Shown piece after piece: positions 7,855 through 15,878 of a stretch of 64,000 nucleotides of DNA. The stretch lies in NCBI RefSeq assembly GCF_023149035.1, contig NZ_JAHXMY010000001.1, forward strand, positions 372,001 to 436,000, in the 5' to 3' direction. The translations under genes and the position numbers were made by a program. Below the pieces are notes generated by a model. The model was not told where the DNA came from. It made no database searches and saw only the letters and a list, made by a program, of their open reading frames with translations. How positions within the stretch are numbered: the stretch's first letter is position 1; every line of letters begins with the position of its first letter. This DNA comes from Microbacterium sp. EYE_78 (GTDB lineage Bacteria > Actinomycetota > Actinomycetes > Actinomycetales > Microbacteriaceae).

Positions 7855-9105
7855 ATGGCTGCTGTCCACGACGTCGCGATCGTCGGAGCCGGCCTCGCCG
7901 GCCTCCGGGCAGCCGCGCTGCTCGCCCGCGCCGGTCGCGAGGTGGTCGTGCTCGACGCCGCGGACGAGGTCGGCGGCCGGCAGCGCACGGACCGCGTCGA
8001 CGGATTCCTGCTCGACCGCGGCTTCCAGGTGATCAATCCGCGATACGACGCCCTCGCCCGCGCGCTCGACCCCGCATCCCTCGATCTGCGCCCGTTCCCC
8101 GTCGGCGTGCGCGTCGTACGGGACGGTCGGTCGGACGTCCTCGCGCATCCCCTGCGGCACCCCGGGATGCTGCCCGCAACGATCGCGGGCGCACTGTCGG
8201 GTCTCGTGTCGCCCGCCGATGCGGCGGGTGCGGCGCGGTGGCTCCTGCCGGCGCTCGTGCGGCCGGCATCCGTCGCGGCCTCGGGCGACTCGACACTGCA
8301 CGCGGCGTGGGACCGAGCCGGCCTCACCGGTCCGCTGCGGCGCTCGGTGCTCGAGCCGTTCCTGAGCGGCGTGCTCGCCGACGACGGCGCCGACACCTCG
8401 GCGGCGTACGCGACCCTCCTCGCACGACTGTTCGCGCTCGGCCGACCGGGTGTGCCGGCTGACGGCATCGCCACGCTGCCTCGCCGACTGGCCGACATCG
8501 CCCGGGCGGCGGGCGCCGGCATCCGCCTGTCGCACCGCGCGACCGCGATCGACGTGCGCGCCGAGCGCATCGAGATCGCGATCGAGGCCGGCGACACCGT
8601 GACGGCGCGCGAGGTCGTCGTCGCCGTGGGCGGCGCACAGGCGGCGGGGCTCGTCGATCTGCCGGCACCCGCGATGCACGGACTGCAGACCTGGTGGTTC
8701 GGTGCTGATGCCGGGGCTCCGGCATCCGCTCTGCTCGCCGTCGACGGCGAGCGCCGCGGACCGATCGTGAACAGCGTGGTCATGACGCGCACGGCACCGG
8801 CGTACGCGCCGGCGGGGCGGCACCTCGTCGCGGCGAGCTGCCTGTCGCGGGATGCCGCCGACGAGGCGAGCGTGCGCGCCCAGCTGGCGCGCATGTGGGG
8901 CTCCGAGGCAGGCTCGTGGGAGCTGCTGCGCCGCGACGACATCCCCGACGCGCTGCCCGCGCTCGGGCCGCCCATGCGGCATGCGTCCCCGGTGCGGCTG
9001 GCGGAGCGGGTCGTCGTCGCGGGCGACCACCGCGAGACGCCCTCGATCGCGGGAGCGCTCGTGTCAGGCGAGCGGGCGGCAGCGGCGGTGCTCGGTCAGG
9101 GCTGA
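7855..9105 (+). CDS. FAD-dependent amine oxidase / protoporphyrinogen oxidase-like protein
   Basis: 416 residues. The N-terminus VAIVGAGLAGLRAAALLARAG is a Rossmann ADP-binding motif with the acid at the second strand end (VVVLDAADEVGGRQRT), exactly the amine-oxidase/phytoene-desaturase pattern. The C-terminal VVVAGDHRETPSIAGALVSG is the usual second FAD contact. Start chosen at ATG 7855, which places the Rossmann motif 8 residues in. Substrate unknown; such solitary actinobacterial members are usually annotated NAD(P)/FAD-dependent oxidoreductase. Its last ten bases overlap the 3' end of the convergent sulfurtransferase gene. Confidence 0.82.
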   Translation: MAAVHDVAIVGAGLAGLRAAALLARAGREVVVLDAADEVGGRQRTDRVDGFLLDRGFQVINPRYDALARALDPASLDLRPFPVGVRVVRDGRSDVLAHPLRHPGMLPATIAGALSGLVSPADAAGAARWLLPALVRPASVAASGDSTLHAAWDRAGLTGPLRRSVLEPFLSGVLADDGADTSAAYATLLARLFALGRPGVPADGIATLPRRLADIARAAGAGIRLSHRATAIDVRAERIEIAIEAGDTVTAREVVVAVGGAQAAGLVDLPAPAMHGLQTWWFGADAGAPASALLAVDGERRGPIVNSVVMTRTAPAYAPAGRHLVAASCLSRDAADEASVRAQLARMWGSEAGSWELLRRDDIPDALPALGPPMRHASPVRLAERVVVAGDHRETPSIAGALVSGERAAAAVLGQG

Positions 9106-9938
9106 TCGCCGGTCGCGACCGGGCGGTCGGGGTGGTTCGACCACTGGCTCCACGATCCGCCGTACAGTGCCGCGTCGACGCCCGCGAGGCGCAGCGCGAA
9201 CGCCGCCTGCGCGGCCGACACCCCTGAGCCGCAGCTCACGCCGACCGTCGTGTCGCCGGTGACGCCGAACGCCGCGTACCGCGCGCGGATCTCGTCGGGC
9301 GAGCGGAATCGCCCGCGGTCGTCGACGTTCCCGCCGGTGGGGGCGTTGACCGCGCCGGGGATGTGACCGGCGCGGGGATCCATAGGTTCGACGTCGCCCC
9401 GGTAGCGCTCGGGCGCGCGGACGTCGAACAGGATGCCGGTGGCCGGAAGCTCCGCCGCCTCGCCGATGTCGAGGCGGGCCAGGTGCCCCGGCGTGAGCGA
9501 CACGTCGCCGCGGGCTGCGTGCACCGGCCCGGTCTCGAGCGGGAGGCCGGCGTCGCGCCAGGCCTGCAGGCCGCCGTCGAGGACCCGGACGTCGGGGACA
9601 CCGGCATCCGTCAACACCCACCAGGCGCGCGCGGCGCCGAACGTCTGCCAGTCGTCGTACACGACGACGGTGTCGCCCTTGTCGATGCCCCAGCGGCGAG
9701 CGGCCGTCTGCAGGTCGGCGATCTCGGGCAGCGGATGCCGGCCGTCCTCCGGCGCGCCGTGGGCGGCGAGCTCGTCGTCGAGGCTCACGTACACCGCGGT
9801 CGGGACGTGACCCGCCTCGTAGTCGCCGCGGCCGTCGGGCCGGTCGAGGCGCCACCGGACGTCGAGGACCGTCAGCGGAGCGGCATCCCGGATCATGCCG
9901 TCGAGCTCGTCGGGGGTGATCAGTCGCGCACGCGTCAT
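9096..9938 (-). CDS. 3-mercaptopyruvate/thiosulfate sulfurtransferase (tandem rhodanese)
   Basis: 280 residues with two rhodanese domains: an inactive N-terminal one (VLDVRWRLDRPDG to GLQAWRDAGLP) and a catalytic C-terminal one whose loop reads CGSGVSA. CGSG(V)-type loops favour 3-mercaptopyruvate, whereas thiosulfate sulfurtransferases usually have CRKGVT. The enzyme moves sulfane sulfur to thiols or cyanide. The start follows TAGGGT by six bases, so the transcript is probably leaderless. It may belong with the sulfur metabolism genes further along the window, but it is not adjacent to them. Confidence 0.88.
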   Translation of the reverse strand: MTRARLITPDELDGMIRDAAPLTVLDVRWRLDRPDGRGDYEAGHVPTAVYVSLDDELAAHGAPEDGRHPLPEIADLQTAARRWGIDKGDTVVVYDDWQTFGAARAWWVLTDAGVPDVRVLDGGLQAWRDAGLPLETGPVHAARGDVSLTPGHLARLDIGEAAELPATGILFDVRAPERYRGDVEPMDPRAGHIPGAVNAPTGGNVDDRGRFRSPDEIRARYAAFGVTGDTTVGVSCGSGVSAAQAAFALRLAGVDAALYGGSWSQWSNHPDRPVATGDQP

Positions 9939-10053
9939 GTCCCGACCCTACGACGACGGTCGCATGCGCCGAGCCGCCTCAATCGGTCGCCCGTCCGTCC
10001 CGAGTGCGACACTCTGCGGCGGCTCGGGAGTGACGTGACCGCCGGACACGACG

Positions 10054-10082
10054 ATGCCGGGGCCCCGATGGGGCCCCGGCAT
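10054..10082 (-). terminator. Terminator of the secreted repeat protein gene
   Basis: A perfect 13-bp stem (10054-10066 with 10070-10082) with a three-base loop, 41 bases beyond the stop codon of the gene at 10123-10674. There is no clear T run, as is usual in high-GC actinobacteria. Confidence 0.75.
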
Positions 10083-10122
10083 GTCGGGAAGCGCGGGCGG
10101 ACCAGTGGTCCGCCCGCGAGGA

Positions 10123-10674
10123 TCAGTCGCCCAGGACGCCGTCGACCAGGTCGCTGACCTCGGAGGAGACGTCGCCGACGGTGCTGTCCACGTCGTTCGT
10201 GATGTCGTTCACCAGGTCGCCCGTCTCAGAGGTGACGTCGCTGGTGACGTCACCGACCTCGTTGCTGACGTCGGGCGAGACGTCGGTGTTCGGCGACACG
10301 TTCGTGTCGTTGCCCGAGCCGACCTCGTTGCCGCTGCCGACGGGTGCGTCGACGGAGGTGTCGTTACCCGAGCCGATCGGCGCGTCGACGCTGTTGCCCG
10401 AACCGATGGGTGCGTCGTTGCCCGAGCCGATGTCGCCGACGGACAGGTCGCCGGTCGAGACGTCACCCAGGAGCGGGCCGTCGAGCAGCGAGCCGATGGA
10501 GCCCTGGAGCGCCTCGTTCGCGTCGAGGAAGTCGGTGAAGCCCTCGGTCGCGGTGGTGGTCGTGGTGTCCTCGCTCTCCGCGGCGTTCGCCGGGAGGGCG
10601 AACCCTGCCGTGAGGGCGACGGCCGCGAGGCCGGTCGAGCCGAGGACGATGGTCCGCTTCAGGTTGGTACGCAT
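10123..10674 (-). CDS. Secreted low-complexity protein with GSGN repeats
   Basis: 183 residues. The N-terminus is a clear Sec signal peptide (MRTNLKRT, a hydrophobic run, then cleavage near ANAAES, about residue 31). Residues about 80-125 hold five GSGN units spaced by D-A-P-[IV] (IGSGND, IGSGNS, IGSGND, VGSGNE, VGSGND). The C-terminal third repeats D/S-V-x-x-D/E blocks such as VTSDVTSETGDLVNDI, so it may form a coil or a calcium-binding acidic tail. Strongly acidic and without cysteine. Start at ATG 10674 with GGAAGGAAG just upstream. Not recognised; probably exported and cell-surface or extracellular. Confidence 0.75.
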   Translation of the reverse strand: MRTNLKRTIVLGSTGLAAVALTAGFALPANAAESEDTTTTTATEGFTDFLDANEALQGSIGSLLDGPLLGDVSTGDLSVGDIGSGNDAPIGSGNSVDAPIGSGNDTSVDAPVGSGNEVGSGNDTNVSPNTDVSPDVSNEVGDVTSDVTSETGDLVNDITNDVDSTVGDVSSEVSDLVDGVLGD

Positions 10675-10801
10675 GAATGTCTTCCTTCCTTCAGTGCGGC
10701 TTTCGCACGGTGGGTGGTCCGGAGGCATGCGCGGATCGGATGGGACGGATGCCGCCGCCGGCCCCTCTTCGGCGGTATCGGAGCCCCCGGCATCCCGCGG
10801 A

Positions 10802-10825
10802 AACACGGGCCTCGCGACCGGTTCC
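10802..10825 (-). promoter_or_regulatory. Possible ECF-type promoter of the secreted repeat protein
   Basis: On the minus strand GGAAC (10825-10821), 16 bases and GTT (10804-10802) match the general pattern of envelope-stress ECF sigma promoters. It would give a leader of about 120 bases before ATG 10674, containing a small GTGCG/CGCAC hairpin (10694-10708). Such short matches occur by chance. Confidence 0.25.
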
Positions 10826-10860
10826 TGAACATTCCTTATGCGTCGGCGGATGCTGACCCG

Positions 10861-10918
10861 CCGACCCGACGCAAGCGGCGTCCAATCCCCCGTGATGACC
10901 GCCGTTTGCGTCGGGTCG
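10861..10918. repeat. 58-base palindromic element, copy 1
   Basis: Arms 10862-10879 and 10901-10918 pair over 18 bp with a single G-T wobble (CGACCCGACGCAAGCGGC on the left), enclosing 21 bases. The same element, same length and about 79% identical without gaps, recurs at 12367-12424. Copy 1 lies upstream of the WXG100-like gene, in the region divergent from the secreted repeat protein; copy 2 lies just behind its partner gene. The rest of the 334-base gap 10675-11008 shows only the candidate promoter above. Confidence 0.8.
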
Positions 10919-11008
10919 AGCGGCGCAGCGAGTGCGCGTCGATGGGGCGTTCTCCCCATCGCGCGCGGCTGCGCGCCCTCACTACTGTCGGCTGCGGAGG
11001 TGGTCGCG

Positions 11009-11716
11009 GTGGGGATGATGTTGCCCAATGAGCTGATCTGGATCATGGACAAGATGGGGCTGGAGTGGCCCGACATCGACGAGGACGAGGTCCACAAGGC
11101 GGCCGATCTCGTGCGCGGGTACCGCGACGACATGGAGTCGATCATCCAGACGGTCGACAGCCGCGTGAACGGCGATCTCGCCACCGCACTGCAGGGCAAT
11201 GCCGGGACGGCGCAGGTCGAGGGGTGGAACCGCAACCGCTCGGACAACATGCAGAAGCTCCTCGATGTGCTCGGGCCCGCCGCGACGGGGATCGACATCG
11301 CGGGTGGCATCGTCCTCGCGATGAAGATCAAGGTCATCGCCGAGGTGACCCTGACCCTCATCCAGCTCGTCCCGCTGCTCGCCGCGGGTCCGCTCGGCGC
11401 CGGCGGCGCAGCGGTGCTGCTGCTCGCGCGGAAGAAGCTGCTCGCCATGGCGATGGAGGCGACGATCGAGCAGGTCATCAACGAGGTGCTGCCGCTCGCC
11501 GTCGAGCCGCTCGTCGAGCAGGTCCCGGTGGTCGTCATGGCGCTGATGGATGCGCCCGTCGTGGAGGGCGCCATCGGCGACGTGGACGAGTTCCAAGCCG
11601 ACCTCGCCGCGCTCGAAGCAGCAGCCGATGAGATGGACGCGCAGGCCGTCGACATCGAGGACCGCACCGATCGCCTGCTCGCCGACCTCGCCAATCTGCA
11701 GATCTCGGGAGACTGA
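11009..11716 (+). CDS. WXG100-like helical protein, possible type VII secretion substrate domain
   Basis: 235 residues from GTG 11009, chosen because GGAGG (10996-11000) lies eight bases upstream; ATG 11015 is the alternative. The N-terminal part (LPNELIWIMDKMGLEWPDID, then long helices to GWNRNR about residue 75) resembles the WXG100-like head of actinobacterial polymorphic toxins such as the CpnT N-domain. A very hydrophobic helical middle (about 90-150, AGGIVLAMKIKVIAEVTL and following) and an acidic C-terminal helix (DEFQADLAALEAAADEMDAQ) follow. No toxin domain is attached. The next gene starts two bases behind the stop. Family assignment is from pattern only. Confidence 0.6.
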   Translation: MGMMLPNELIWIMDKMGLEWPDIDEDEVHKAADLVRGYRDDMESIIQTVDSRVNGDLATALQGNAGTAQVEGWNRNRSDNMQKLLDVLGPAATGIDIAGGIVLAMKIKVIAEVTLTLIQLVPLLAAGPLGAGGAAVLLLARKKLLAMAMEATIEQVINEVLPLAVEPLVEQVPVVVMALMDAPVVEGAIGDVDEFQADLAALEAAADEMDAQAVDIEDRTDRLLADLANLQISGD

Positions 11717-11717
11717 C

Positions 11718-12353
11718 ATGACCATGAAGCACCTCATGCGCGAGATCGTCGATGCCGTCGACGGCGCGGGCCGCGAGTTCAAGAAGGGGTTCGGGAGCGC
11801 GTTCCGCAAGCGTGGCGGCAAGCACCGCGCGGACGCCGATCGCATCCGGGGCACGGACCGGCGCAACAGCACCGACGCCGGACGCCACCGGCGCGACGCA
11901 CCGGTCGCGACCCACGCCAAGAAGTACGACATGCTCACCGACGTCAGTCGCGGACTCGATCAGCTCGGCCGCACCGGGCGACACGCCGCGCCGGACTACG
12001 ACATCTCGCGCGATCTCGGGACCTCGATCGGCCAGGCCGTGCGCGAGACCCCGCGCGAGGTGCTCGACGACGTCCTCGGCGCCCCGAAGAAGATCCCCGG
12101 GCAGGTCGTCGAGGAGCTGTACGAGGACGCCATCGGTCAGGACGACCCCGACGCGTACGGGCAGACGAGCAGCGGCGACATGGAGTTCCTCGCTCCCGCC
12201 GGCGAGGCATCGGAGCTGCGCGGACTGGACCGGGCCGCCGTGGAGGAGCGCTTCGATCTCGCGCCCGGCGCACTGGACGGCGCGACATGGGAGGTCCGCC
12301 CCGTCCCCGGCACGAACTTCGTCACCATCGACATCTCCCGCCCCGAAGACTGA
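11718..12353 (+). CDS. Hypothetical protein, partner of the WXG100-like gene
   Basis: 211 residues, not recognised. The N-terminal 65 residues are very basic (EFKKGFGSAFRKRGGKHR and RHRRD clusters), the middle is helical with DVLGAPKKIPGQVVEELYED, and the end is a small beta-rich domain (WEVRPVPGTNFVTIDISRP). No signal peptide or membrane segment. It begins one base after the upstream stop codon, so the pair is co-translated; a chaperone, immunity or co-substrate role for the WXG100-like protein is only a guess from position. Palindromic element copy 2 follows 13 bases after the stop. Confidence 0.65.
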   Translation: MTMKHLMREIVDAVDGAGREFKKGFGSAFRKRGGKHRADADRIRGTDRRNSTDAGRHRRDAPVATHAKKYDMLTDVSRGLDQLGRTGRHAAPDYDISRDLGTSIGQAVRETPREVLDDVLGAPKKIPGQVVEELYEDAIGQDDPDAYGQTSSGDMEFLAPAGEASELRGLDRAAVEERFDLAPGALDGATWEVRPVPGTNFVTIDISRPED

Positions 12354-12366
12354 CCCGACGGCACCG

Positions 12367-12424
12367 CCGACCCGACGCGAGCGGCATCCACCCCGGTCGA
12401 ATGACCGCGGTTCGCGTCGGGTCG
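12367..12424. repeat. 58-base palindromic element, copy 2
   Basis: Arms 12368-12385 and 12407-12424 match in 16 of 18 positions. The outer ten bases on the left and the last eight on the right are identical to copy 1 (10861-10918); differences cluster in the loop and are partly compensated in the stem. Here it lies between two convergent genes and could serve as a bidirectional terminator, which copy 1 cannot. Confidence 0.8.
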
Positions 12425-12444
12425 CGGCCACGGCGGGGCGACGG

Positions 12445-13068
12445 TCAGGTGCGCAGCGCGTCGGGCGTGACGCCCAGCAGCGCGGCGAGCGCGCGGCGGG
12501 TGAGGTCGGCGCGCGACGGGTCGGCGCGCCAGCGGACGAGTCCCTGCGCACCCAGGCCGTCGATGATCGCGAGCAGGTGCCAGGCGATCGCGTCGGCGTC
12601 GACGGCGCCGAACTCGCCGCGCTCGCGGCCACGGTCGATCTCCGCAGCGAGCGCGCGCTGCCACGCGTCCATCTCGGCGCGCACCCGCACCGCGAGCTCC
12701 TCGTTGCGGGTGCCCAAGGCCCACCCCTGCACCCAGACGAGCGTGACGGCGCTCGGCTCCTCACCGAAGACCGTGTCGAGCAGGATGCCGAGGCGCGTCG
12801 TCGCGGCATCCGTCACCCGCATCGCGGCCACGACGGCGGCGAGCTCCTCGGCGACGACGGCGCCGAACGCCTCGGCCACGAGCGCGTCCATGCCGTCGGC
12901 ATGGTGCGCGACGAGCCCGGGCGCGACGCCGACGCGGGCGGCGACGGCGCGCAGGGTGACCGCATCGAGGCCCTCGGCGAGCGCGATCTCGCGGGCCGCC
13001 GCCGCGATCTCGTCGCGACGTTCGGCCGGGGTCTTCCGCATCCGGCGGACGGTTGACGCCTGTGACAT
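12445..13068 (-). CDS. TetR-family regulator, BetI-like C-terminal domain
   Basis: 207 residues. N-terminal helix-turn-helix is TLRAVAARVGVAPGLVAHH (about 38-56). The C-terminal ligand domain (VWVQGWALGTRNEELAVRVR, WHLLAIIDGLGAQGLV) has the layout of BetI/TetR_C_6 proteins. It is divergent from the agmatine deiminase operon, with a 16-base dyad in the shared 66-base region, so it probably represses that operon and itself. GGGGAGG precedes ATG 13068. The ligand is likely a pathway amine, an inference from context. Confidence 0.85.
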   Translation of the reverse strand: MSQASTVRRMRKTPAERRDEIAAAAREIALAEGLDAVTLRAVAARVGVAPGLVAHHADGMDALVAEAFGAVVAEELAAVVAAMRVTDAATTRLGILLDTVFGEEPSAVTLVWVQGWALGTRNEELAVRVRAEMDAWQRALAAEIDRGRERGEFGAVDADAIAWHLLAIIDGLGAQGLVRWRADPSRADLTRRALAALLGVTPDALRT

Positions 13069-13089
13069 CGACTCGGTAGCCTCCCCTTG

Positions 13090-13105
13090 TTGATCAAACG
13101 ATCAA
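13090..13105. promoter_or_regulatory. Probable TetR operator
   Basis: TTGATC-AAAC-GATCAA is a perfect 6-bp inverted repeat and one of the few A+T-rich words in the area. It abuts TAAGCT (13106-13111), a good -10 box for the deiminase operon, and lies 22 bases upstream of the tetR start, so a bound dimer would block both promoters. Confidence 0.7.
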
Positions 13106-13134
13106 TAAGCTACCGGACACCCGAGGGAGATGCC

Positions 13135-14169
13135 ATGGCCTGGCGGATGCCGAGCGAGACCGCGCCGCACGAGCGGACATGGATGGCCTTCCCCCGCGAG
13201 GGCGTGACCCTCGGTGAGACCGCCGCCGAGCGCGAGGAGGGCTACGCGACGTGGGCGGCGGTCGCCGCCGCCGTCGCCCGGTTCGAGCCGGTCACGATGG
13301 TCGTGGACCCGAGCGAGACGGGCCGCGCCCGCCGCATGCTGCCCGCTGAGGTCACGCTCCTCGAGGCGCCCGTCGATGAGTACTGGATGCGGGACCACGG
13401 CCCGACCTTCGTCGTCGACGACGAGCGCCCCGGCGCCCTCGGCGCCGTGGACTGGATCTTCAACGGCTGGGGCGCCCCCGAATGGGCGCAATGGCAGGAT
13501 TCGGCCGCGCACGCCCGGATCATCGCCGCGGAGGTGGGCGCCGAGCTCGTCTCCTCGGTGCTCGTGAACGAGGGCGGCGGCATCCACGTCGACGGCGAGG
13601 GCACGGTGCTGCTCACCGGGACCGTGCAGCTCGACCCGCGTCGCAACCCGTTCGCCGACCGTGCCCGGGTCGAGGCCGAGATGGCCCGCACCCTCGGCAC
13701 GACACGCGCCGTCTGGCTGAGCCGGGGGCTGACCCGCGACTACGACGACTTCGGCACCAACGGGCACGTCGACATCGTCGCGACGATCCCCTCGCCCGGC
13801 CGCATCCTGCTCCACGACCAGCGCGACGCGTCGCACCCCGACCACGCTGTCACCGCGCAACTGCGCGCAGAACTCGAGGAGCAGACGGATGCCGCCGGCC
13901 GCCGCTTCGAGATCGTCGCCCTCCCCGCCCCCGAGACCCTGACCGACGCACACGGCCCCGTGGACTGGAGCTACGTCAACCACCTCGTCGTGAACGGCGG
14001 CGTCATCGCCTGCGGGTTCGGCGAGGAGCAGGCCGATGCGCAGGCCCGGGCGATCCTCGCGGAGGCCTACCCGGGGCGCGAGGTCGTCACGGTCGACGCC
14101 CGTCCGCTGTTCGATCGCGGCGGAGGCATCCACTGCATCACCCAGCAGCAGCCGAAGGTGACCCGATGA
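13135..14169 (+). CDS. aguA: Agmatine deiminase family protein
   Basis: 344 residues of the PPAD/agmatine deiminase fold. Substrate-binding and catalytic stretches are all present: DEYWMRDHGPTF (acid and arginine), VNEGGGIHVDGEG, GTNGHVDIV (histidine) and the terminal GGGIHCITQQQP with nucleophile C334. The enzyme hydrolyses agmatine to N-carbamoylputrescine and ammonia in the cytosol. First gene of a four-gene operon under a divergent TetR regulator; GAGGGAG precedes the ATG. Peptidyl-arginine deiminase of the Porphyromonas type is unlikely because no signal peptide is present. Confidence 0.88.
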   Translation: MAWRMPSETAPHERTWMAFPREGVTLGETAAEREEGYATWAAVAAAVARFEPVTMVVDPSETGRARRMLPAEVTLLEAPVDEYWMRDHGPTFVVDDERPGALGAVDWIFNGWGAPEWAQWQDSAAHARIIAAEVGAELVSSVLVNEGGGIHVDGEGTVLLTGTVQLDPRRNPFADRARVEAEMARTLGTTRAVWLSRGLTRDYDDFGTNGHVDIVATIPSPGRILLHDQRDASHPDHAVTAQLRAELEEQTDAAGRRFEIVALPAPETLTDAHGPVDWSYVNHLVVNGGVIACGFGEEQADAQARAILAEAYPGREVVTVDARPLFDRGGGIHCITQQQPKVTR

Positions 14170-15878
14170 TCGACGTCGTCGAGGCGACGATCGCCCAGCT
14201 GCGGGCGGCGCTGGAGTCGGGCGAGACGACCGCAGTCGACCTCGTCGACGCCTACCTCGCCCGCATCGACGCGTACGACGGGCCCGACACCGGGACCGCG
14301 CTGAACGCCGTCGTGGTGCGGAACCCCGACGCGCGCGCCGAGGCCGCGGCAGCCGATGCCCGTCGCGCCCGCGGCGAGACCCTCGGGCCGCTCGACGGCA
14401 TCCCGTACACGGCGAAGGACAGCTACCTCGTGCGGGGGCTGACCGCCGCGGCCGGCTCCCCCGCGTTCGCGGAGCTCGTCGCGCAGCGCGACGCGTTCAC
14501 GATCGAGCGCTTGCGCGCCGGCGGGGCGATCTGCCTCGGCCTCACGAACATGCCGCCGATGGCCAACGGAGGGATGCAGCGCGGCGTCTACGGCCGCGCC
14601 GAGAGCCCGTACAACGCCGACTGGCTGACCGCGCCGTTCGCCAGCGGCTCGTCGAACGGGTCGGGCACGGCCACCGCCGCGAGCTTCGCCGCGTTCGGCC
14701 TCGGCGAGGAGACCTGGTCGTCGGGCCGCGGGCCGGCGTCGAACAACGCGCTCTGCGCCTACACGCCCTCCCGCGGCGTCATCTCGGTGCGCGGCAACTG
14801 GCCGCTCGTCCCGACGATGGACATCGTCGTCCCGCACACCCGCACGATGGCGGACCTCCTCGAGGTGCTCGACGTCATCGTCGCCGACGACACCGAGACG
14901 CGCGGGGACTTCTGGCGCGTGCAGCCGTGGGTCGGGCTCCCCGCCGCGTCGACCGTGCGGCCCGCGTCGTACCCGGCGCTCGCGGAGGGCGCGTCGCTCG
15001 CGGGGGCGCGGATCGGCATCCCACGCATGTACGTGAACGCCGATCCGGATGCGGGGACCGGCACCGGCATCGGCGGTCCGACCGGCGAACGCATCGAGAC
15101 CCGTGGGTCGATCCTGGAGCTGTGGCGCGCTGCGCGCACCGAGCTCGAGGCTGCCGGCGCGACCGTCGTCGAGGTCGACTTCCCCGTCGTGAGCAACTAC
15201 GAGGGCGACCGCGCCGGCGCATCGACGATCCGCGATCGCCTGCCCGAGGGGTACCCGCACCGCGAGATCGTCGACCTGTCGGCGTGGGCGTGGGAGGACT
15301 TCCTCGCCGCCAACGGCGACCCCGCCCTCTCCACCCTGGCGGACGTCGACGGCGCGACGATCTTCCCCCACCCGCCGGGCGCCCTCACCGACCGCTACAC
15401 CGGGTTCGACGACGACATCGCCGAATACCCCGACTGGGTGCGCGCCCACCCGGGCGCGGGCCTCGACGACATGCCCGAACTGGCCGACGGCCTCCGCGCC
15501 CTCGAAGACGTCCGCCGCACCGATCTCGAGGAGTGGCTGGATGCCGCCGGCCTGGACGCAGTCGTGTTCCCTGCCGTCGCCGACGTCGGCGCCGCCGACA
15601 TGGACGTGAACCCGGCCTCGGCCGACCTCGGCTGGCGCAACGGCGTGTGGATCGCCAACGGCAACCTCGCGATCCGGCACCTCGGCATCCCGACCGTCAC
15701 CGTCCCGATGGGCACCATGACCGACACCCGGATGCCGGTGGGCCTCACCATCGCCGGCCGCGCCTACGACGATTCCGCCCTGCTGCGCCTCGGCGTAGCC
15801 TTCGAACGTCTGGGCACCCGCCGGACCGCCCCCCCGCGCACACCCGCGCTCCCCCGCAGCACCTCGGAGAACCGATGA
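14166..15878 (+). CDS. Amidase-signature family hydrolase
   Basis: 570 residues. The Ser-cisSer-Lys triad can be placed: K84 in YTAKDSY, the cis-serine in ASGSSNGSGTA (159-169) and the nucleophile in TWSSGRGPAS (184-192); the usual GGSSGGS is altered to GSSNGSG. A large insertion with PDAGTGTGIGGPTGER lies mid-protein. Starts inside the stop of agmatine deiminase (ATGA), so the two products are made together. N-carbamoylputrescine hydrolysis would be the next step of the pathway; normally that is done by a nitrilase-family enzyme (AguB), and none is present here. That substitution is an inference. Confidence 0.82.
   Translation: MIDVVEATIAQLRAALESGETTAVDLVDAYLARIDAYDGPDTGTALNAVVVRNPDARAEAAAADARRARGETLGPLDGIPYTAKDSYLVRGLTAAAGSPAFAELVAQRDAFTIERLRAGGAICLGLTNMPPMANGGMQRGVYGRAESPYNADWLTAPFASGSSNGSGTATAASFAAFGLGEETWSSGRGPASNNALCAYTPSRGVISVRGNWPLVPTMDIVVPHTRTMADLLEVLDVIVADDTETRGDFWRVQPWVGLPAASTVRPASYPALAEGASLAGARIGIPRMYVNADPDAGTGTGIGGPTGERIETRGSILELWRAARTELEAAGATVVEVDFPVVSNYEGDRAGASTIRDRLPEGYPHREIVDLSAWAWEDFLAANGDPALSTLADVDGATIFPHPPGALTDRYTGFDDDIAEYPDWVRAHPGAGLDDMPELADGLRALEDVRRTDLEEWLDAAGLDAVVFPAVADVGAADMDVNPASADLGWRNGVWIANGNLAIRHLGIPTVTVPMGTMTDTRMPVGLTIAGRAYDDSALLRLGVAFERLGTRRTAPPRTPALPRSTSENR

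Noticed and set aside
10675..11694. N-terminal extension of the secreted repeat protein frame on the minus strand
   Set aside because: Antisense to the WXG100-like gene; the signal peptide and ribosome site place the true start at 10674.
14067..15680. Long open frame on the minus strand opposite the amidase gene, 537 codons
   Set aside because: Mirror-frame shadow typical of 70% GC DNA; arginine/glycine/alanine-rich with no domain, while the plus strand encodes a complete amidase.
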